Assembly: GCA_030271555.1 (NCBI GenBank)
Contig: JARXKQ010000025.1
Span: 1 to 10,197 of the forward strand
Source of the DNA: Chloroflexota bacterium
GTDB taxonomy: Bacteria > Chloroflexota > Limnocylindria > Limnocylindrales > CSP1-4
Length of the DNA stretch: 10,197 nt
Direction: 5' to 3'
How positions within the stretch are numbered: the stretch's first letter is position 1; each line of letters starts with the position of its first letter. The notes under the pieces are model-generated. The model was not told the origin of the DNA and ran no database searches. It saw only the letters and a program-made list of their open reading frames with translations. The translations under genes were made by a program, and so were the position numbers. Positions 6,507 through 10,197 of the stretch are shown piece after piece.

Positions 6507-7715
6507 GTGAACGTCGCACCAATAGGCACTCGCCGCTCCGACTACTCGGGCTTGCGGGGCCGGCTCATGCTGGTCCTCGCGATCTCTGTCGTCCTTATCG
6601 GCCTCCTGCCTGGCCCCGTCCAGGCCGGTTGGCTGACCGACGTATGGCCGGGTTCGACCGCTGAGCCAGGGTCTGAGGCCGCCCAGGTCCTCGATATTGC
6701 CCACCGCCAGGTTGGCAAGCCATACAAATTCGCCGCCGTGGGGCCCGACGCGTTCGACTGCTCCGGTCTCATCTGGTACGTCTTCAAGACGGCCGGGCTG
6801 GCCGATCGCATGGGCGACAAGCGCCGGGGCGCCACCGCCTATCTCAATTGGTTCAAGCTCAACCTGCCCAACCAGGTCTCACCGAATCTGGCCGACGCGC
6901 GGCCGGGTGACATCCTGATTTGGGGCGGCGGCAGGCACGCCGGCATCTACATCAGCGGCAACTGGGCCGTAAGCGCTCTGAATGAGCGCTACGACATACG
7001 CATTCACCGTGCCGACCCCATGGGCCTGCCCTTCACGGCAGTCCTCAAGGTCAACATGTCGCGCAACGCCGATCCGGATGCAACGCCCGATCCGAACGCC
7101 ACGCCCAGCCCTACGCCCGATCCCAACGCCACGCCCAGCCCCACCCCGGCGCCCGTAGAAGCGCCCATGCCGCCGACAAGCTTCAGCGCGGCAGCACAGC
7201 CCGAGCTGACCGTCGCGCTCGACTGGGACGGCGCGACCGGGACCGGCCCGCTCAAGTACCGCGTCTACCGCAACGGCGTCTATTACGTCGGCACCAAGCT
7301 GACGACCCTGCTTGATCACCCCTGGTTGCCAGGCAAGTACGACTATTCAATCCAGACGGTCGATGCCAATGGCGCGCACAGCTTCCGATCAGTCGTCAGG
7401 TCCGTGACCGTTCTCTCCGATGGGACGCCGGCCAACGTGACCGACACCACCGCGCCCACCGTGCCGACCGGCCTGACCGCCGAATCACTGGGCGACAAGC
7501 AGGTTGCCTTGAGCTGGCAGCCCAGCACGGACTCCGGCCCCTCGCCCGTTGGCTACCTGATCAAGCGCGGCACCAAGATCGTGGCCCGCGTGTGGACTCC
7601 GACCTACGTCGATCGGCCTACAACGACGGGCACCTACTCGTACACCGTCGTTGCCTTTGACGGATACGGCAACAACGTCGCTTCTGATCAGGTCGACGGC
7701 ACAGCCGACTGGTAG
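6507..7715 (+). CDS. Secreted NlpC/P60-family hydrolase with two fibronectin type III-like domains
   Basis: Predicted exported cysteine peptidase or amidase acting on peptidoglycan stem peptides or a related cell-wall substrate. From GTG 6507 the product has 402 residues. There is a basic N-terminus, a signal segment at residues 20-40 with a likely cleavage after PVQA, and an NlpC/P60 domain at about 55-185. A Pro/Thr/Asp linker follows at about 187-216, then two fibronectin III-like domains at about 222-303 and 316-400. The second of these has the typical APTVPTGLTA start and ALSWQPSTD strand. The catalytic Cys85 is in FDCSGLIW and His144 in GRHAGIYIS. By ungapped comparison with E. coli Spr, the third triad position is Ser156 instead of His. 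The domain is about 74% identical to that of the next gene over residues 15-186 (hand count). A strong hairpin follows the stop, so it is probably transcribed alone. Confidence 0.88.
   Translation: MNVAPIGTRRSDYSGLRGRLMLVLAISVVLIGLLPGPVQAGWLTDVWPGSTAEPGSEAAQVLDIAHRQVGKPYKFAAVGPDAFDCSGLIWYVFKTAGLADRMGDKRRGATAYLNWFKLNLPNQVSPNLADARPGDILIWGGGRHAGIYISGNWAVSALNERYDIRIHRADPMGLPFTAVLKVNMSRNADPDATPDPNATPSPTPDPNATPSPTPAPVEAPMPPTSFSAAAQPELTVALDWDGATGTGPLKYRVYRNGVYYVGTKLTTLLDHPWLPGKYDYSIQTVDANGAHSFRSVVRSVTVLSDGTPANVTDTTAPTVPTGLTAESLGDKQVALSWQPSTDSGPSPVGYLIKRGTKIVARVWTPTYVDRPTTTGTYSYTVVAFDGYGNNVASDQVDGTADW
7089..7148 (+). repeat. Two tandem 30-base units in the linker of the first NlpC/P60 gene
   Basis: Units at 7089-7118 and 7119-7148 differ at a few positions and encode the repeated peptide DPNATPSPTP. 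This is a typical slippage-prone low-complexity linker between the catalytic domain and the fibronectin III-like part. Confidence 0.8.
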
Positions 7716-7763
7716 GCCCCCCCCGCGCGCGTCGGCGGCCGCGTGACTAACGCGTCCCGCTGA

Positions 7764-7800
7764 GAGACCGGCCCTGCATGGGGCCGGTCTCGACCTTTGT
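7764..7800 (+). terminator. Likely intrinsic terminator after the first NlpC/P60 gene
   Basis: Perfect 11-base arms GAGACCGGCCC (7764-7774) and GGGCCGGTCTC (7781-7791) enclose a 6-base loop, followed by GACCTTTGT. The stem is very stable. The T-tract is short, as is common in high-GC genomes, so some read-through into the next gene is possible. Confidence 0.75.
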
Positions 7801-7804
7801 AAGG

Positions 7805-7834
7805 TTGCGCGATCGGGGCATAACCAAGTAAAGT
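7805..7834 (+). promoter_or_regulatory. Possible promoter of the second NlpC/P60 gene
   Basis: TTGCGC (7805-7810) and TAAAGT (7829-7834) are separated by 18 bases, an acceptable sigma-70-type arrangement just downstream of the terminator. Transcription would start near the cattacag at 7835-7842, which is also found before the first paralog, giving a leader of about 90 bases. Confidence 0.45.
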
Positions 7835-7853
7835 CATTACAGACGCCGGTCAA

Positions 7854-7873
7854 TCGAGTGCCCCAGCGCTCGA
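7854..7873 (+). promoter_or_regulatory. First leader hairpin with GTGCCCCAGC core, before the second NlpC/P60 gene
   Basis: TCGAGTG (7854-7860) pairs with CGCTCGA (7867-7873), with one G-U pair, and CCCCAG forms the loop. The loop and inner stem match the hairpin before the first paralog, while the outer stem sequence differs but remains paired. Confidence 0.5.
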
Positions 7874-7894
7874 ATGAACCCGTTTGGGAGCCAT

Positions 7895-7918
7895 CTGCTC
7901 GTGCCCCAGCATGTGCAG
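7895..7918 (+). promoter_or_regulatory. Second leader hairpin with GTGCCCCAGC core, next to the ribosome site
   Basis: CTGC (7895-7898) pairs with GCAG (7915-7918). The inner GTG (7901-7903) pairs with CAT (7910-7912), with one G-U pair, around the CCCCAG loop. The 3' arm touches the Shine-Dalgarno sequence GGGAGGGG (7918-7925), which is followed by a 5-base gap and GTG at 7931. The layout is the same as before the first paralog. Confidence 0.48.
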
Positions 7919-7930
7919 GGAGGGGATGCC

Positions 7931-8611
7931 GTGAAATTTGCGCATGCCAGGTTGCGCTCGCCCGCGCGGAGCGGGCTCCGGGGCCGACTCATGTTGGTCC
8001 TGTCAATGTCCTTGGTCCTGGTCGGTCTCCTGCCGAGCCCCGTTCAGGGCGGCTGGTTGTCATCCACGTGGCCGGACTACGGCGCGACGCCCAACTCAGA
8101 TGCGGCGCGCGTCCTTGAGATCGCCCATCAGCAGATCGGCAAGCGCTTCGTCATGGGTGGCATCGGGCCTGACACTTTCGATTGCTCCGGCCTCATCTGG
8201 TACGCGTTCAAGACGGCCGGCCTGGCTGATCGCATGGGCGGCAAGCGCCGCGGTGCCACGGCCTACCTGAGCTGGTTCAAGGAGAATCTGCCAAATCAGG
8301 TATCTAGCAACCTCGAAGACGCGCGACCGGGCGACATCCTGATCTGGGGCGGCGGGCATCACTCTGGATTGTTCATCAGCGGCAAGTGGGCGATCAGCGC
8401 GCTCAACGAGCGCTATGACATTCGGGTCCACCGTGCCGATCGCGTTGGATTGCCGTTCACCGCGGTCCTGATGGTGTCGATGTCGCGCAGCGACGACGGG
8501 TCGATCCCCACGCCACCACCCACGCCGACTCCGTCACCCACGCCGTCGGAGACACCTGCCCCCACGGCGACCCCGACGGCGACTCCGACCGCCACACCCC
8601 CAGCGCACTAG
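7931..8611 (+). CDS. Secreted NlpC/P60-family hydrolase, short paralog
   Basis: Second member of the tandem pair, 226 residues from GTG 7931, which follows GGGAGGGG. Signal segment at residues 20-40 (RLMLVLSMSLVLVGLLPSPV), NlpC/P60 domain at about 55-185, then a Thr/Pro/Ser-rich tail ending TATPTATPPAH with no further domain. Cys85 (FDCSGLIW) and His144 (GGHHSGLFIS) are at exactly the same residue numbers as in the first paralog, and Ser156 again replaces the usual third-triad His. The two align without gaps over residues 1-186. Either this copy lost the fibronectin III-like part or the other gained it. A cell-wall role is expected from the family; the substrate is unknown. The stop is shared within a CTAG with the convergent oxidoreductase gene. 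Confidence 0.87.
   Translation: MKFAHARLRSPARSGLRGRLMLVLSMSLVLVGLLPSPVQGGWLSSTWPDYGATPNSDAARVLEIAHQQIGKRFVMGGIGPDTFDCSGLIWYAFKTAGLADRMGGKRRGATAYLSWFKENLPNQVSSNLEDARPGDILIWGGGHHSGLFISGKWAISALNERYDIRVHRADRVGLPFTAVLMVSMSRSDDGSIPTPPPTPTPSPTPSETPAPTATPTATPTATPPAH
8564..8599 (+). repeat. Three degenerate 12-base units encoding TATP-type repeats
   Basis: ACGGCGACCCCG, ACGGCGACTCCG and ACCGCCACACCC are in phase with the reading frame and encode TATP repeats in the tail of the short NlpC/P60 paralog. This is low-complexity, probably surface-exposed or wall-spanning sequence. Confidence 0.65.
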
Positions 8612-9735
8612 TCGGGCAGCGGCCCGAACCTCCCAGGCGACAGCTCGCGCGGAATAGCCGGGTCGCGGCCCATCATCAGGTCGACGACCATGTGGGCCGA
8701 CGCCGGCCCGGTCGATATCCCCCACGGCCCGTGCCCGGCGCATATGTATAGCCCGTCGCGGCCGGGCAGCGCCCCGATCAGTGGTCGCCCATCCGCGCTA
8801 AGGGGCCGAGGACATGCCCGCACACCTCTGATTGGTGCATCGACCACGCCCGGCACGAACTTTGCCGCGAGGCGCAGTATGGGTTCCTGCCAGTCACGCG
8901 GGTTGGGCGCCTGGGCGAGGAAGGTCGAGCCGACGACTGACACCCCCGGCATGGACACGAGGCTGAAGTCGTGGTCGGGCCGCTCGTTCTCCATTGCGTC
9001 GGTGCCGATCGATGCCTCGATGCCGGCCTGCTCCAGGACGTAACGCGGCGGGTCGGCCAGCTCCACCTCCACGACTGCTCCCCAAAGCGCGCGTATGGGC
9101 TGCCACTGGCGGGTCGGGTCGATCAGCTCCGGTGACCACGGACCAGCCGCGACCAGCACCTGATCCGCGTCAATCCGCTCGCCGTTGACGGTCACGCCGG
9201 TGACCGCGCCACCCTCGCGGTTGAGCGTGGCCGCGCGGCCCTGGCGGATGGTTGCGCTGCGCTCCTCGGCCAGCGACGCGTACGCGTAGGTCGATGCGCC
9301 GGGCCAGACGGGGTAGCCGATGTCCACGCGGCAAGCCCACAGGTCGGGCGCCAGCGCGGGGTCAAGCGCCTGGAGCGCCGCGCCCCCAAGGACGTCAGCG
9401 CTCAACTCCGGGAATTGCGCCGCCACGGTCGACCCCTGGTGGCGTGCCGCGTCCTCGTGCTCAGTGACGAACAGCATCCCGCTGGGCCGCTCGGCCAGCT
9501 TGAAGCTCGTGGAGGTCAGGGACAGCTCGCGGTACAGCTCGATCGTCGCGCGATACAGCCCGGCCAGAACCGGGTCGAACGGGTGTTGTACGACACCCGA
9601 GTTGGCGCCGGACGCCGCAGACGCGAGCCCCTCGCGCTCAATCAGGATGACGCGCTTGCCTGCATCGGCCAGGAATGCCGCGGCCGACGTCCCGACTATC
9701 CCTCCCCCGATCACAACGACGTCGGCGCTCACCAT
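8608..9735 (-). CDS. FAD-dependent oxidoreductase of the D-amino-acid oxidase / glycine oxidase (DAO) family
   Basis: Predicted flavoenzyme that oxidises an amine or amino acid; the substrate cannot be read from the sequence. The 375-residue product begins with a Rossmann FAD site, DVVVIGGGIVGTSAAAFLADAG (from residue 5), followed by the ribose-binding Glu33 in ILIERE. SGANSGVVQHP (42-52) fits the flavin-contacting loop of the family. The C-terminal part has RPLSADGRPLIGALPGRDGLYICAGHGPWG (from about 310), the usual DAO closing motif. There is no signal peptide, so it is probably cytosolic. The ATG at 9735 has only a weak ribosome site, and a small hairpin ends next to it. A gene on the same strand lies 36 bases upstream, so the two may be cotranscribed. 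Confidence 0.88.
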   Translation of the reverse strand: MVSADVVVIGGGIVGTSAAAFLADAGKRVILIEREGLASAASGANSGVVQHPFDPVLAGLYRATIELYRELSLTSTSFKLAERPSGMLFVTEHEDAARHQGSTVAAQFPELSADVLGGAALQALDPALAPDLWACRVDIGYPVWPGASTYAYASLAEERSATIRQGRAATLNREGGAVTGVTVNGERIDADQVLVAAGPWSPELIDPTRQWQPIRALWGAVVEVELADPPRYVLEQAGIEASIGTDAMENERPDHDFSLVSMPGVSVVGSTFLAQAPNPRDWQEPILRLAAKFVPGVVDAPIRGVRACPRPLSADGRPLIGALPGRDGLYICAGHGPWGISTGPASAHMVVDLMMGRDPAIPRELSPGRFGPLPD

Positions 9736-9736
9736 C

Positions 9737-9753
9737 TGCCAGCCACGCCGGCA
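9737..9753 (-). promoter_or_regulatory. Small hairpin directly before the oxidoreductase start
   Basis: On the minus strand, TGCCGGC and GCTGGCA can pair as a 7-base stem with one G-U pair and a GTG loop. It ends one base before the ATG at 9735, where a ribosome site would be expected. It may limit translation or be chance in high-GC sequence. Confidence 0.25.
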
Positions 9754-9771
9754 GGTTAGCGCCGCGTGAGG

Positions 9772-10197
9772 CTAGATCACGTAGTAGTCGCCGCAGTAGT
9801 TGTGCAGAGTCGCGTCGTGGTTGCCGTAGTCGACGCTGTGGAAGATCTTGCGGTACCAGTCGACCTCGTGTGTCGCCTGACCGGTGACGGTCGTGCCGTC
9901 GGCCGCGTACCAGAACATGGCGATGCGGACGTGGAAGTCGGCACCGAATTGAGATGTCACGCCGTACGTGCGCGCGGACAGCGTCGCTGCCGTGTCATCC
10001 CAGGCGTTCGCGGTGTGCAGACCGCCGGTGGCGATCGTCACGAATGCCGCGGCACCGTGATTGCGCCGCTGGATCAGAGCGCGCCAGCCCACGAGCTGCG
10101 TGTCGCGCGCGCCCGTCTTGTTCACCGCGAACATGACCGGCGGCTTGACGGTCAGCTGGTACAGCACCTCTTCGCCACTGCCGCCGCCTTCCTGGTA
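9772..10197 (-). CDS. Unrecognised protein, C-terminal part, cut by the right edge
   Basis: The frame is open from the right edge to a TAG at 9772, giving 142 visible residues. The first in-frame GTG is at 10167, but residues YQEGGGSGEEV continue upstream without a stop, so the true start probably lies outside the window. The visible part alternates short hydrophobic and polar stretches, as in LYQLTVKPPVMFAVN, GAAAFVTIATG and DFHVRIAMFWYAADG, and ends HDATLHNYCGDYYVI. This suggests a beta-rich, possibly extracellular domain. The Gly-rich stretch before VLYQ could be a linker. I do not recognise a family, and no membrane segment is visible. The short gap to the oxidoreductase suggests one transcript, but no functional link is evident. 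Confidence 0.6.
   Translation of the reverse strand, partial: YQEGGGSGEEVLYQLTVKPPVMFAVNKTGARDTQLVGWRALIQRRNHGAAAFVTIATGGLHTANAWDDTAATLSARTYGVTSQFGADFHVRIAMFWYAADGTTVTGQATHEVDWYRKIFHSVDYGNHDATLHNYCGDYYVI

Noticed and set aside
7089..7148. Possible CRISPR-like or mobile-element repeat
   Set aside because: Adjacent units without spacers, in frame with the Pro/Thr linker; no terminal inverted repeats or transposase anywhere in the window.
7717..7738. C8 tract and alternating GC stretch just after the first NlpC/P60 stop
   Set aside because: Looks like simple-sequence variation in a high-GC spacer; no gene, repeat array or binding site is supported, though it is a likely place for sequencing error.
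7874..7930. ATG at 7874 as the start of the second NlpC/P60 gene
   Set aside because: It lies at the end of the first leader hairpin and has no ribosome site; GTG 7931 follows GGGAGGGG and gives an ungapped alignment with the paralog.

Overview
The window is high-GC, densely packed bacterial chromosome, with almost every gap under about 225 bases. Two things suggest a member of the Chloroflexota or a related deep-branching Gram-positive-type lineage. One is the pair of secreted hydrolases with Thr-Pro-rich tails, one of which also carries fibronectin type III domains. The other is the use of GTG starts. No rRNA, tRNA or marker protein fixes the taxon, so this is an inference of low to moderate strength.

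Positions 1-5348 (minus strand) hold a purine-biosynthesis operon, read from right to left as purA, purD, purB, purC, purS and purQ, with purQ cut by the left edge. Every junction overlaps: four by 4 bases (three ATGA and one GTGA) and purB-purC by 14 bases. The whole block therefore looks like one translationally coupled transcript. The products cover GAR synthesis (PurD), two subunits of FGAM synthase (PurS, PurQ), SAICAR synthesis (PurC), both lyase steps (PurB) and the first step from IMP to AMP (PurA). The purA leader contains several inverted repeats and a possible -10 box.

Positions 5573-6373 (minus strand) encode a secreted GH114-type glycoside hydrolase. Divergent from it are two tandem plus-strand genes (6507-7715 and 7931-8611) for secreted NlpC/P60-family hydrolases. 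The two align without a gap over their first 186 residues and are about 74% identical over residues 15-186 by hand count. They differ in their C-termini: the first has a Pro/Thr linker and two fibronectin type III-like domains, the second ends in a Thr-Pro-rich tail. A strong hairpin, probably a terminator, separates them.

The most unusual signal is in the leaders of this pair. A small hairpin with the invariant core GTGCCCCAGC occurs once before the first gene and twice before the second. Its outer stems differ in sequence but remain paired. The last copy in each leader overlaps the Shine-Dalgarno sequence, and its CCCC loop is complementary to the GGGG of that site. This resembles an undescribed translational control element.

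Positions 8608-9735 (minus strand) encode an FAD-dependent amine/amino-acid oxidase-like protein whose stop codon shares a CTAG with the stop of the second NlpC/P60 gene. The right edge holds the C-terminal part of an unrecognised protein, also on the minus strand.
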